From the NCBI GenBank assembly GCA_024236095.1, contig JACKLD010000014.1, positions 62,001 to 126,000 of the forward strand: a stretch of DNA of 64,000 nt. Reading direction: 5' to 3'. Source of the stretch: Pseudomonadaceae bacterium (GTDB taxonomy: Bacteria > Pseudomonadota > Alphaproteobacteria > UBA2136 > UBA6156). Positions 33,712-42,308 of the stretch are shown piece after piece (positions within the stretch are counted from its first letter, which is position 1; each line of letters begins with the position of its first letter). A model generated the notes under the pieces. That model was not told where the DNA came from, searched no databases, and saw nothing but the letters and a program-made list of their open reading frames with translations. The position numbers were made by a program, and so were the translations under genes.

Positions 33712-33734
33712 CCTGACCCACGACTCCCCTCTTG

Positions 33735-33780
33735 TTATCACTCTCTTGACAAGAGTGCCAAAACCGCCTAAAACGGCGGC
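33735..33780 (+). promoter_or_regulatory. CIRCE operator and leaderless promoter of hrcA
   Basis: CIRCE TTATCACTC (33735-33743), 9 bp, GAGTGCCAA (33753-33761). -35 TTGACA (33746-33751) lies within it, 17 bp later -10 TAAAAC (33769-33774), then 6 nt to ATG 33781. Auto-repression by HrcA and a leaderless message are predicted. Confidence 0.88.
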
Positions 33781-34845
33781 ATGGTCAAACAAGCGCCCAC
33801 ACCCAACCTTTCCGAGCGCGCCAAACAGGTGCTCGCCGACGTGGTGGAAAGCTATGGCACCCACGGCGAGCCGGTGGGCAGCAAAGCCTTGGTACAAAGC
33901 GGGAAATACAACCTCTCCGGTGCCAGTATCCGCAACGTGATGCAAGACCTCGAGCTGGCGGGCCTGCTCAAAAGCCCGCACACCAGTGCAGGCCGCATCC
34001 CCACCGAAGAAGGTTTCCGCTTCTACGCCCAAAAGCTGGTGAAGGTCGACAACCTGTCCGACAAACTCAAGGCCGACATCAAACAGCAAGCCAGCCTTTC
34101 CAAGCCACTCTCCACCCTCATCAAGGATGTCTCCTCCACCGTCAGCCAACTTACCGGCTGCGCCAGTATGGTCACCTCGCCCAAACGGGAGGATGACGTG
34201 CTGGAACACATGGAATTCATCCGCCTCTCGGGCGACCGCGTATTGGTGGTGATGGTCAGCCGCGCCGGAGAAATCGAAAACCGCATCATCGAGGTGCCGG
34301 AGTTCATCGATACCGCCGACCTGCAAAAGGCCGCAAGAACCTTGCGCCCCATGCTGGCAGGGCAAACGCTGGAGCAGGCCCGCAGCCAACTGGTCTCGGC
34401 GCTGGCCGAGCAAAAACTCGCGGTCAACCGCATGATCGACGAAATGATGACCGCCGCCCACCAGTTCGGCCAACCCACCATGTCCGATGGCGCCATGGTG
34501 GTGGCAGGCTCCACCCAGCTGTTCCAGTACCCCGAACTGGTGCGCGAACAGCTGCAAAAACTGGTCAAGGTGTTTGAAGAGAAACGCCTGCTGATGGCGC
34601 TGGTGGAAGAGGTCAAGCAAGGCCCCGGCGTCAAGATTTTCGTGGGGCGTGATGTCCCCGTCGAAGGCGCCGAAGACACCGCCGTGGTTGCCGCCCCCTT
34701 CGGCAAAGAGGGCAAGGGCACCCAACATCTCGGCACCATCGGCGTTATCGGCCCGATGCGGATGAACTACAAAACCACCATCGGCGTCATCAACTACACC
34801 ACCCAACTTCTCAACCGCGTCCTCACGGAAGGAGCCTCCGCATGA
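33781..34845 (+). CDS. hrcA: heat-inducible transcription repressor HrcA
   Basis: 354 residues. N-terminal winged helix (LADVVESYGTHGEPVGSKAL, ASIRNVMQDLELAGLL, HTSAGRIPTEEGFRFY), inserted dimerisation domain and a C-terminal GAF-like domain ending MRMNYKTTIGVINYTTQLLN. It binds CIRCE and needs GroEL for activity; here CIRCE sites precede hrcA itself, clpB and dnaJ. No ribosome site. Followed by grpE after a 145-bp gap holding a repeat. Confidence 0.96.
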   Translation: MVKQAPTPNLSERAKQVLADVVESYGTHGEPVGSKALVQSGKYNLSGASIRNVMQDLELAGLLKSPHTSAGRIPTEEGFRFYAQKLVKVDNLSDKLKADIKQQASLSKPLSTLIKDVSSTVSQLTGCASMVTSPKREDDVLEHMEFIRLSGDRVLVVMVSRAGEIENRIIEVPEFIDTADLQKAARTLRPMLAGQTLEQARSQLVSALAEQKLAVNRMIDEMMTAAHQFGQPTMSDGAMVVAGSTQLFQYPELVREQLQKLVKVFEEKRLLMALVEEVKQGPGVKIFVGRDVPVEGAEDTAVVAAPFGKEGKGTQHLGTIGVIGPMRMNYKTTIGVINYTTQLLNRVLTEGASA

Positions 34846-34875
34846 TGATTTACCCCCTATCCCACTCTGACCTCT

Positions 34876-34948
34876 CGGGGGTTGAGGGGGCGAAGCTCCC
34901 TCACGCCGCAGGCGTCATGCCCGCGCAGGCGGGTACCCACGTTACAAA
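34876..34948. repeat. intergenic repeat, modules A and B
   Basis: GGGGGTTGAGGGGGCGAAGC with TCCCTCACGCCGCAGG, then CGTCATGCCCGCGCAGGCGG and GTACCCACGTTAC. It sits between hrcA and grpE. Confidence 0.75.
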
Positions 34949-34990
34949 AGCCCGCCCGCAGGGCGCCCTTATCCAACACGGAGCGACCCA

Positions 34991-35518
34991 ATGACCGACC
35001 CCATCCCAACCCCCGAAAACTCTTTGCCGCCGGAAGCCGAAACCATGGCGCCCGAGCCTGACGCCCTCGCCCGCGAACGCGATGAATGGAAAGACAAGGC
35101 CTACCGCCTTGCCGCCGAGGCCGACAACGCCAAACGCCGCGCCGAGGCCGATGTGGACTCCGCCCGCAAGTTCGCCCTGCAATCCTTCGCCAAAGACCTG
35201 CTGCCGGTGGCCGACAACCTGCTGCGCGCGCTGGACGCCCCCCAAGGCAACGAGGCCGCCCTGCGGGAAGGCGTCACCATGGTCGCCGCCCAATTGGAAC
35301 AAATCTTCACCCGCCACGGCATCACCAAGGTACAAGCCGACGCGGGCACCCCCCTCAACCCCGACCACCACCAGGCCATGGCGCAAATCCCCAGCCCCCA
35401 TCCGGCCAACCACATCGCGCAGGAGCTCCAAAACGGCTACACCCTTCAGGGCCGCCTCCTCCGCCCCGCCCTCGTCAACGTCTCCAACGGCCAATCTCAC
35501 GGGGAAAACAACCAATGA
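34991..35518 (+). CDS. grpE: GrpE nucleotide-exchange factor
   Basis: 175 residues. Long N-terminal helix (ALARERDEWKDKAYRLAAEADNAKRR region), then the beta-domain with the family signature spread over LNPDHHQAM...GYTLQGRLLRPALVNV. Releases ADP from DnaK. Ribosome site GGAG before ATG 34991. Its TGA overlaps the start of a small gene (ATGA) that lies before dnaK. Confidence 0.96.
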   Translation: MTDPIPTPENSLPPEAETMAPEPDALARERDEWKDKAYRLAAEADNAKRRAEADVDSARKFALQSFAKDLLPVADNLLRALDAPQGNEAALREGVTMVAAQLEQIFTRHGITKVQADAGTPLNPDHHQAMAQIPSPHPANHIAQELQNGYTLQGRLLRPALVNVSNGQSHGENNQ

Positions 35519-35781
35519 GCACTACCCCCCTCGAAGCCGCCTACTTCTCCGCCGTCATGGTGGCGGGCGCGCTGGCCAAACACGGCCATGCCGCCGCCCC
35601 GCAGGCACTGGAACTGAAACATGCCCTCGCCCGTGGCCTCACCCACCCGGATACCTTGCGCGAAGCCGACTTCCAAACCGTTTGGAACGCCCGCAAGCAG
35701 TTTTCCGACTTGAATCTTGACGGCGAACCCGGCGAACTTGTTGCCAAACACGCGCAAATTTTAACCGAAACCAACCTTTAA
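35515..35781 (+). CDS. small unknown protein between grpE and dnaK
   Basis: 88 residues, soluble, helical (EAAYFSAVMVAGALAKHGH; LELKHALARGL). Translationally coupled to grpE by ATGA and 26 bp before dnaK, so part of the chaperone operon. No family recognised. Its position suggests a role linked to the DnaK cycle, but that is inference. Confidence 0.7.
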   Translation: MSTTPLEAAYFSAVMVAGALAKHGHAAAPQALELKHALARGLTHPDTLREADFQTVWNARKQFSDLNLDGEPGELVAKHAQILTETNL

Positions 35782-35807
35782 CAACCATACCAACAGGAGA
35801 AACGAAA

Positions 35808-37742
35808 ATGTCCAAAGTCATCGGCATCGACCTCGGAACCACCAACAGCTGCGTCGCCATCATGGACGGCAAAGACGCAAAAGTCATTGAAAACAACGAA
35901 GGCGCCCGCACCACGCCCTCCATCGTCGCCTTCACCAAAGACAGCGAACGCTTGGTCGGCCAATCCGCCAAACGCCAAGCCATCACCAACCCCGAGAACA
36001 CCCTTTATGCGGTCAAGCGCCTCATCGGTCGCCGGTTTGACGACCCAATGGTGGAAAAGGCCAAAACCAACAGTCCCTTCAAAATCGTCAAGGGCGACAA
36101 CGGCGATGCATGGGTGGAAGCCAACGGCAAGAAAATGTCGCCGTCCGAAATCTCGGCAATGATTCTGCAAAAGATGAAGGAAACCGCCGAAAGCTACACC
36201 GGCAGCCCCATCACCGACGCCGTCATCACCGTGCCCGCCTACTTCAACGACGCCCAGCGTCAGGCCACCAAGGACGCCGGTAAAATCGCCGGCCTCAACG
36301 TCCTCCGCTTGGTCAACGAGCCCACCGCCGCCGCCCTTGCCTATGGCATCGGTGAAGACAGCAAGGGCCACCAAACCGTGGTGGTGTATGACCTCGGCGG
36401 TGGAACCTTTGACGTCTCGGTGCTGGAAATCGGCGACGGCGTGGTGGAAGTCAAATCCACCAACGGCGACACCTTTTTGGGCGGTGAAGATTTCGACGAC
36501 GCCATCATCAGCTGGCTCGCCGACGAATTCAAAAAGGAAAACGGCGTCGACCTGCGCAGCGACAAACTGGCCCTGCAACGCCTGAAGGATGAAGCGGAAA
36601 AAGCCAAGAAAGAGCTCTCCTCCGCCACCTCGGTGGACATCAACCTGCCATTCATCACCGCCGATGCCTCGGGCCCCAAACACCTCAACATCAAACTCAC
36701 CCGCGCCAAGCTGGAAAGTCTGGTTGGTGATTTGGTCGAGAAAACGCTGGAACCCTGCAAAGCCGCGCTCAAAGACGCGGGCCTCAAAGCTTCCGACGTC
36801 AACGAAGTGGTGCTGGTCGGCGGCCAAACCCGCATGCCGCTGGTGCAAGAGACCGTCAAAAAGTTCTTCGGCAAAGAGCCCCACAAAGGCGTCAACCCGG
36901 ATGAAGTGGTGGCCATCGGCGCCGCCATCCAAGGCGGTATTCTCAAGGGCGATGTGAAAGACGTGCTGCTGCTGGATGTCACCCCGCTCAGCCTCGGCAT
37001 CGAAACCTTGGGCGGCGTGTTCACCCCGCTCATCGAGCGCAACACCACCATCCCCACCAAAAAGTCGCAGGTATTCAGTACTGCCGCCGACAACCAACCG
37101 GCGGTCACCATCAGCGTCTACCAAGGCGAGCGCCCCATGGCGACCGACAACAAACTGCTCGGTCAATTCAATCTGGAGGGCATCCCCCCCGCCCCGCGCG
37201 GCGTGCCGCAAATCGAGGTGACGTTCGACATCGACGCCAACGGCATCGTCAATGTCAGTGCGAAGGACAAAGGCACCGGCAAGGCCAGCAACGTGGTCAT
37301 CAAGTCCGATGGAGGCCTGTCGGAAGACGACATCCAACGCATGGTGAAAGAGGCTGAAGACAACGCCAAATCCGATGCCGAGAAAAAGGAAAAGGCCGAA
37401 ATCCGCAACGCCGCCGAAGCCATGGTCGCCAGCACCGAAAAGGCGCTGAAAGACCACGGCGACAAGGTCGGCGCCGACACCAAAACCAACATCGAAGAGG
37501 CTCTGAAAACCCTCCAAGACCTGCTGGCCAAGGACGACACCCCCACCGACGAGCTGAAGGCCAAAACCGAAGCCCTCACCGAAGCCAGCATGGAACTCGG
37601 CAAAGCCATGTACGAGGCCGCCGCCAAGGAAGGTGAAGCCGCTGCCGAAACCACCGACAGCGATACCAAAACCGAAGACGCCAGCACGGTGGACGCAGAA
37701 TTCACCGACAAGGACGAAGACAACCAAAAGAAAGCCAGCTAG
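35808..37742 (+). CDS. dnaK: chaperone DnaK (Hsp70)
   Basis: 644 residues. ATPase domain: GIDLGTTNSCVA, NNEGARTTPSIVAF, VYDLGGGTFDVSVLEI, and VVLVGGQTRMPLVQ; interdomain linker DVLLLDVTPLSLGIE; substrate-binding domain and helical lid ending in a disordered acidic tail (DAEFTDKDEDNQKK). Works with DnaJ and GrpE and hands aggregates with ClpB. Ribosome site AGGAG. No CIRCE directly upstream; transcription probably comes from the grpE side. Confidence 0.98.
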   Translation: MSKVIGIDLGTTNSCVAIMDGKDAKVIENNEGARTTPSIVAFTKDSERLVGQSAKRQAITNPENTLYAVKRLIGRRFDDPMVEKAKTNSPFKIVKGDNGDAWVEANGKKMSPSEISAMILQKMKETAESYTGSPITDAVITVPAYFNDAQRQATKDAGKIAGLNVLRLVNEPTAAALAYGIGEDSKGHQTVVVYDLGGGTFDVSVLEIGDGVVEVKSTNGDTFLGGEDFDDAIISWLADEFKKENGVDLRSDKLALQRLKDEAEKAKKELSSATSVDINLPFITADASGPKHLNIKLTRAKLESLVGDLVEKTLEPCKAALKDAGLKASDVNEVVLVGGQTRMPLVQETVKKFFGKEPHKGVNPDEVVAIGAAIQGGILKGDVKDVLLLDVTPLSLGIETLGGVFTPLIERNTTIPTKKSQVFSTAADNQPAVTISVYQGERPMATDNKLLGQFNLEGIPPAPRGVPQIEVTFDIDANGIVNVSAKDKGTGKASNVVIKSDGGLSEDDIQRMVKEAEDNAKSDAEKKEKAEIRNAAEAMVASTEKALKDHGDKVGADTKTNIEEALKTLQDLLAKDDTPTDELKAKTEALTEASMELGKAMYEAAAKEGEAAAETTDSDTKTEDASTVDAEFTDKDEDNQKKAS

Positions 37743-37942
37743 TCCGATTAAAACCACCAGGTCTCCCGAAGCCCCCGGAGGAAGGGGATGCAAGGAGGGG
37801 GGAGGTTCCCTCCTCCCCCTTGCCATCAAGAGTGAAGTTGGCCCGCAGGGCCAAGTTGCCGTGGCCGTAGGCCTCTAGGCAACGGGGAAAGCGCCCGCCA
37901 TACACCCATTACATTCGTGAAAAAACAATCCCCCTTTCCCCC
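37743..37942. repeat. GC-rich hairpins after dnaK
   Basis: Imperfect stem GGAGGGGGGAGG / CCTCCTCCCCC (37794-37819) and GGCCCGCAGGGCC (37842-37854), then CAACGGGGAAAGCGC (37879-37893), which also occurs at 13140-13154. The first hairpin may end the dnaK transcript. No gene. Confidence 0.5.
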
Positions 37943-37977
37943 TTGACCTCCGCGCCAACATGTGTATACACAAAACC
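37943..37977 (+). promoter_or_regulatory. leaderless promoter with a perfect TGTGTATACACA dyad
   Basis: -35 TTGACC (37943-37948), 16-bp spacer, -10 TATACA (37965-37970), 7 nt to ATG 37978. The 12-bp palindrome TGTGTATACACA (37961-37972) covers the -10 box and could be an operator. Confidence 0.7.
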
Positions 37978-38355
37978 ATGTCACGCCACATTGCCCTCGT
38001 TATCCTCCTGCTGCTGACCGCCACGCCGGCCATGGCCAGCGGTTATCTAAGCGATTACAATGGCAACGGCGGCAGTTATTACAGCCGCTATGGCGGCGGC
38101 AACGGCCCCCTCAGCGAATACAGCGGCGGCGGCTACGCTCCGCCAACCGCCACCAGTACCGATCTGGGCTACAGCGGCCCCAACACCCCCATCAGCCGTC
38201 CCCACCGCAGCAGCTGGGAAAACTACGTGGATGCCCGCCGCACCACCCTCACCCGCGCCACCCGCATCACCCCCTGCGGCAACTACCAACGCGCCCCCCG
38301 CCGCTGTTGGATGACCACCACAAAGTTTGACCCGCTCGTCCACACCAGTTACTAA
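37978..38355 (+). CDS. small secreted glycine/tyrosine-rich protein
   Basis: 125 residues. Signal peptide (LVILLLLTATPAMA), then a low-complexity part rich in Gly, Tyr, Ser and Asn (SDYNGNGGSYYSRYGGGNGP), and an Arg/Thr-rich C-terminal part with two Cys (ITPCGNYQRAPRRCW) that could form a disulfide. Not recognised; composition suggests a structural or surface-associated role. ATG 37978 is favoured over 37960, which lies between the -35 and -10 boxes. Confidence 0.7.
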   Translation: MSRHIALVILLLLTATPAMASGYLSDYNGNGGSYYSRYGGGNGPLSEYSGGGYAPPTATSTDLGYSGPNTPISRPHRSSWENYVDARRTTLTRATRITPCGNYQRAPRRCWMTTTKFDPLVHTSY

Positions 38356-38388
38356 AAGCGGGCAACCAACCCAAGGAGAACGTCTCCC

Positions 38389-39027
38389 ATGTCCGCCCAA
38401 CCCCAACTGCTCGACCTCCCCCCTGAAAGCAAAAACATGGCCAGCATCGTGCGCTTTGCGTACGAGATCGGCGCCGCCCGCCACAAGCCCCGCAGCTGGC
38501 AATACAACCTGAACGAAAACATGGCCAACGTCGCCGAGCACTGCTACCGCGTCACCTTCCTCGCCATGCTCATCGCCATGATGGAAGGCGCCGACCCCTC
38601 CAAAGCCGCCGTCATCGCCATGGTGCATGATACCGATGAAATCCGCGCGATGGATTTGACGCCCTACCAAAAGCCCTACATGACCCTCAACAACGAGAAG
38701 GCCGTGCAAGACACTTTCCAAGGCACGCCATTGGCCGACTTCTGCCTCGCCCTGTTCAAGGAGTACAAAGCCAAAGAGACGGTGGAAAGCCTCTGCGTCA
38801 AAGACGCCGATATTCTGGATGCCGTGCTGGAACTCACCGAAATCGCCGAGCGCGGCAACAAGTATTTGGAAAAGGTGCAAGCCGACATGATGTCCATCCG
38901 CCGCAATTCACTCCGCACCGAATCCGGCCGCAACATCTTCGACATGATCGCCTCCGGCACCGTCGGCCCGTGGGACTGGTTCCTCAAAGGCCCCAGTACC
39001 TTCAAGGACGGCACTTACGGCAAGTAG
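38389..39027 (+). CDS. HD-domain nucleotidase/phosphohydrolase (YfbR-like)
   Basis: 212 residues. HD superfamily metal ligands: H in NVAEHCYRV, HD in MVHDTDE, and a late D in VKDADILDAVLEL; this layout matches YfbR/HDDC2-type 5'-deoxynucleotidases. Cytoplasmic. Ribosome site AAGGAGA before ATG 38389. It probably shares a transcript with the secreted protein before it, 33 bp away, without an evident functional link. Confidence 0.88.
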   Translation: MSAQPQLLDLPPESKNMASIVRFAYEIGAARHKPRSWQYNLNENMANVAEHCYRVTFLAMLIAMMEGADPSKAAVIAMVHDTDEIRAMDLTPYQKPYMTLNNEKAVQDTFQGTPLADFCLALFKEYKAKETVESLCVKDADILDAVLELTEIAERGNKYLEKVQADMMSIRRNSLRTESGRNIFDMIASGTVGPWDWFLKGPSTFKDGTYGK

Positions 39028-39101
39028 CCCTCCACGGCGAAGCCGTCAGCCCCCCCTTGGGGGCAAGGCATCCATTGGGAAACACGGCCAACCCTACCAC
39101 T

Positions 39102-39139
39102 CCGTCATTCCAGCGCAGGCTGGAACCCAGAGCGACAGG
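39102..39139. repeat. intergenic repeat, short module
   Basis: CGTCATTCCAGCGCAGGCTG with GAACCCAGAGCGACAGG: palindrome CCAGCGCAGGCTGG flanked by the family's usual GTCATT and CCAG. Confidence 0.6.
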
Positions 39140-39153
39140 CATACCAGCTTAAT

Positions 39154-39456
39154 TTACCCCGCCAACCCTTCAGCTTCCCGCGCTTGCTGTGCCTTGGCAA
39201 TCTCACCCATCCAATGCACGGCATTGTCACGGGTAAATCCGAGGTTATACAAAACATCTACCGAGAAAATGTGCGCCGGAAGCTCACCAGCCACACCAGC
39301 CTGCACCAAAGCCGATGTCGCTTCTGGCCCACGCGACCCAAAGCGGTCTAAAAACTGGCTGATAAGAAACATCCCCAACGCTTCTTGCTTTTCCGGCAAC
39401 AAACGCTCACGTCTGACAGACTCATGGTAACCTTCAAGCGGATCAATAACAGCCAT
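39154..39456 (-). CDS. small unknown protein
   Basis: 100 residues from ATG 39456 (ribosome site GGGAGGA). Soluble, helical; sequence such as EGYHESVRRERLLPEKQEAL and HIFSVDVLYNLGFTRDNAVHWM. Not recognised. Divergent from dnaJ; 65 bp separate its start from the dnaJ -35 box. Confidence 0.65.
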   Translation of the reverse strand: MAVIDPLEGYHESVRRERLLPEKQEALGMFLISQFLDRFGSRGPEATSALVQAGVAGELPAHIFSVDVLYNLGFTRDNAVHWMGEIAKAQQAREAEGLAG

Positions 39457-39521
39457 CCTTATTCCTCCCATATTATGCATACAAACTAAACCCCCGACCA
39501 CCCCCCGTCAACCACTTCCCC

Positions 39522-39558
39522 TTGACCTCCCCTAGCACTCACGCTAAAAGAGTGCCAA
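39522..39558 (+). promoter_or_regulatory. CIRCE operator and leaderless promoter of dnaJ
   Basis: -35 TTGACC (39522-39527), 17-bp spacer, -10 TAAAAG (39545-39550). CIRCE CTAGCACTC (39532-39540), 9 bp, GAGTGCCAA (39550-39558) covers the -10 box and the predicted start; its last A is the first base of the dnaJ ATG. Confidence 0.88.
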
Positions 39559-40718
39559 TGGCCGATTATTATTCCCTCCTTGGCGTTGCCAAAGGCGCCT
39601 CCGACGCCGAGCTGAAAAGCGCCTATCGCAAGCTGGCGATGAAATACCATCCCGACCGCAACCCGGACGACAAAGACGCCGAGGCCAAGTTCAAGGACAT
39701 CAACGAAGCCTACGACACCCTCAAAGACCCCCAAAAACGCGCGGCCTACGACCGCATGGGCCACGATGCCTTCAAACAGGGCGCAGGTATGGGCGGCGGC
39801 AACCCGTTTGGCGGGGGCAATCCCTTCGGCGGTGGCCGTGCGGGTGGGTTCGAGTTCCATGGCAACATGGAAGACCTGTTCGAGGATATTCTGGGCGGCA
39901 TGTTCGGCGGCAGCGCCGGCCCGCAAACCCGCCGTACCCGTGTCAGCCGCGGTGCCGACTTGCGCTACAACCTCGATCTCACCCTCCAGCAAGCCCACGA
40001 CGGCCTTAAAACCGACATTGCCTTCCCCAGCCTCGACCCCTGCAAAACCTGCGACGCCACCGGCGCCAAACCCGGCACCAAACCGGCCACCTGCAGCCAT
40101 TGCAACGGCAGCGGCACCATCCAGTTCCGCCAAGGCTTTTTCTCGATGAGCCGCACCTGCCCCGACTGCGGCGGCACCGGCCAGGTGGTGAAGGAAAAAT
40201 GCCCGGATTGCAAAGCCAGCGGCCGCGTACAAAACACCCGCAACCTCACCGTCACCGTGCCTGCGGGGGTCGATAACGGCACCCGCCTGCGCCTTGCGGG
40301 CGAAGGCGAAGCCGGTACCGCCGGCGGCCCGGCAGGCGATTTGTTCGTCTTCATCAGCGTCCATCACCACCCGCTGTTCGAGCGGCAGGGCGACGACCTG
40401 CTGCTCGATGTCCCCCTCGGTGTCTTCGATGCCCTCCTCGGCACCTCGCTCGATATCCCCACACTGGACGGCAAAACCACCACCGTCAAAGTGCCCGAGA
40501 ACACCAGCCCCGACACTCTCCTGCGGGTCAAAGGCAAAGGCATGCCCCGCGTCGGCCGCCCCAGCCACAAAGGCGACCTCCTGCTCAACATCAGTGTCGC
40601 CATGCCCGCCAAACTCTCCAAAAAACAACGGGAGGCGCTCGAGGCCCTGCGCACCGAGCTCCCCCAACCCGCGCAAACCGAAGCCTTCTTCAAGAAACTC
40701 GCCCGCCTGCAAGACTGA
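39558..40718 (+). CDS. dnaJ: chaperone DnaJ (Hsp40)
   Basis: 386 residues. J domain with YHPDRNP (HPD motif), Gly/Phe-rich linker (GMGGGNPFGGGNPFGGG), zinc domain with four CxxCxGxG-type repeats (CKTCDATG, CSHCNGSG, CPDCGGTG, CPDCKASG), then the C-terminal substrate domains. Stimulates DnaK. Start 39558 (MADYYSLLGVAKGAS) because J domains begin there and the promoter leaves no room for a longer one. Confidence 0.97.
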   Translation: MADYYSLLGVAKGASDAELKSAYRKLAMKYHPDRNPDDKDAEAKFKDINEAYDTLKDPQKRAAYDRMGHDAFKQGAGMGGGNPFGGGNPFGGGRAGGFEFHGNMEDLFEDILGGMFGGSAGPQTRRTRVSRGADLRYNLDLTLQQAHDGLKTDIAFPSLDPCKTCDATGAKPGTKPATCSHCNGSGTIQFRQGFFSMSRTCPDCGGTGQVVKEKCPDCKASGRVQNTRNLTVTVPAGVDNGTRLRLAGEGEAGTAGGPAGDLFVFISVHHHPLFERQGDDLLLDVPLGVFDALLGTSLDIPTLDGKTTTVKVPENTSPDTLLRVKGKGMPRVGRPSHKGDLLLNISVAMPAKLSKKQREALEALRTELPQPAQTEAFFKKLARLQD

Positions 40719-40755
40719 GACGTTTTTCAAGTTTGCTCGTCCGGGTCAAAAAAGG

Positions 40756-40858
40756 TGGGGCAAGGGGGCGTAGCCCTCTTACGCCGAAGGCGTCACTCCA
40801 GCGCCGCCAAGCTGAAGCAACGGCGGCTGACAGACAGCTGGAATCCAGTGTCCAGCGG
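40756..40858. repeat. intergenic repeat, modules A and C
   Basis: GGGGCAAGGGGGCGTAGCCC, TCTTACGCCGAAGGCGTCAC, then TCCAGCGCCGCCAAGCTGAA, GCAACGGCGGCTGACAGACA and GCTGGAATCCAG: the long-module type as at 19720 and 62461. Confidence 0.72.
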
Positions 40859-40896
40859 ACATGTTCCTAGGAAAATTAGCAAAGGGGGTTAAGGCT

Positions 40897-42093
40897 CTAC
40901 GCCGCCTTGACTTCCGGCACAAAGGTATTCGCAGCGGGCGATTCTCCATGCAGAATATTCAAAATCCGCTGGGTCGCCAACCCGTCGCCATACGGGTTCA
41001 CCGCATTGGCCATCGCCGCATAGGCGGCAGGATCATCCAGCAGCGCGGCCACACTGGCCACGACGTTGTCACGTTGGGTGCCCACCAACTTGGCGGTTCC
41101 GGCGGTAATCCCCTCAGGACGCTCGGTCAGCTCGCGCATCACCAGCACCGGTTTGCCCAAGGCAGGGCCTTCTTCCTGCAACCCGCCACTATCGGTCAAC
41201 AACAGGTGGGCATGCTGCATCACGTTGACAAAATCCTCATAGGGCAACGGCGCGCACAACCACACATTTACAATATTGCCCAGCATATCGTTCACCGGCC
41301 CCTGCACATGCTTGTTGAGGTGCACGGGGTAAATGAAATTGTACGCCGGATACCGCTGCGCCAAGTCCCGAATCGCCTCGCAAATATGCTGGAACCCTTC
41401 GCCGTAACTTTCGCGCCGGTGACCGGTGATCAACACGAACGGCTTGTCCAACGGCAAGTCATGGGGCATGGGGCGGGGACTGGCTGCCAAACGCCCGCAT
41501 GTCAGATGCAAGGCGTCAATCACCGTATTGCCGGTCACGTAAACCTGCTCGGTGATATTCTCCGCAAACAAGGCTTCGGCGGCGGTGGCGGTGGGGGCAA
41601 AGTGCCAGTGGGCCAGGTGGCCGATAAGCTTGCGGTTCACCTCTTCCGGAAACGGCGCGTAGTTGTTGCCGGTACGCAAACCTGCTTCAACATGGGCAAT
41701 CTTGCAGGTATGCCGCCCGTGCGATTGGTCAATTTCGTTCCGCACATAATAGTCGTAGGCATAAAAGGCGTTCAACGCCGCCATGAAAGCGGTGGTGGTA
41801 TCGCCCTGCACCATCATCACATCCGGACGTTCCGCATCAATCAACGTATGAAGCCCATTCAGCAATTTGGAAGAAAGCTGCGCCAACGGTTGCTTGTGGG
41901 CCATCACGTCCAGCGTGTGGTGAGGAGTAATGCCGAACCACTCCATCATCGGCTGGGCCATGTCGCGGTGCTGGCCGGTAAACACGGTGGTCAGGCTGAA
42001 GCGGGGGTCGTCTTGCAAAGCCAGAATCAATGGCGCCAACTTGATGACTTCAGGCCGGGTGCCGAACGCCACCATCACTTTTTGCGTTTTCAT
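40897..42093 (-). CDS. wecB: UDP-N-acetylglucosamine 2-epimerase
   Basis: 398 residues. Converts UDP-GlcNAc to UDP-ManNAc for surface polysaccharide. Family marks: FGTRPEVIKLAPL at the start, QGDTTT, HVEAGLR, TGHRRES and TDSGGLQEE, with conserved His/Glu/Asp acid-base residues. No ribosome site; a promoter ends 6 nt before the ATG. It is divergent from the giant secreted protein gene at 42309 and belongs by function with the glycan genes at 48665-55931. Confidence 0.95.
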   Translation of the reverse strand: MKTQKVMVAFGTRPEVIKLAPLILALQDDPRFSLTTVFTGQHRDMAQPMMEWFGITPHHTLDVMAHKQPLAQLSSKLLNGLHTLIDAERPDVMMVQGDTTTAFMAALNAFYAYDYYVRNEIDQSHGRHTCKIAHVEAGLRTGNNYAPFPEEVNRKLIGHLAHWHFAPTATAAEALFAENITEQVYVTGNTVIDALHLTCGRLAASPRPMPHDLPLDKPFVLITGHRRESYGEGFQHICEAIRDLAQRYPAYNFIYPVHLNKHVQGPVNDMLGNIVNVWLCAPLPYEDFVNVMQHAHLLLTDSGGLQEEGPALGKPVLVMRELTERPEGITAGTAKLVGTQRDNVVASVAALLDDPAAYAAMANAVNPYGDGLATQRILNILHGESPAANTFVPEVKAA

Positions 42094-42128
42094 GGGTGCT
42101 GATTACGGGAAAACGAGCCATTCGGCAA
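42094..42128 (-). promoter_or_regulatory. leaderless promoter of wecB
   Basis: Minus strand: -35 TTGCCG (42123-42128), 17 bp, -10 TAATCA (42100-42105), 6 nt to ATG 42093. A perfect ACGTATACGT palindrome lies upstream at 42158-42167, between wecB and the divergent gene. Confidence 0.62.
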
Positions 42129-42308
42129 GGCTTTGCAGCCTGAATACGCATTGTATGACGTATACGTACCTGTATGCCACAAACCGCCTGTGCCGTTTAC
42201 GCCGCAGGTGGCCCCGCCAAGTACCGGCGCCCGTATGGTAACTCTGTGCGATATCGTCACAATGGCGTCAGCCGTGGCTAAACCATGGCTCCATAAGAAC
42301 AGGCCTAG

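Noticed and set aside
35778..37829. 683-codon leftward open frame opposite dnaK
   Set aside because: Shadow of dnaK with no recognisable domain.
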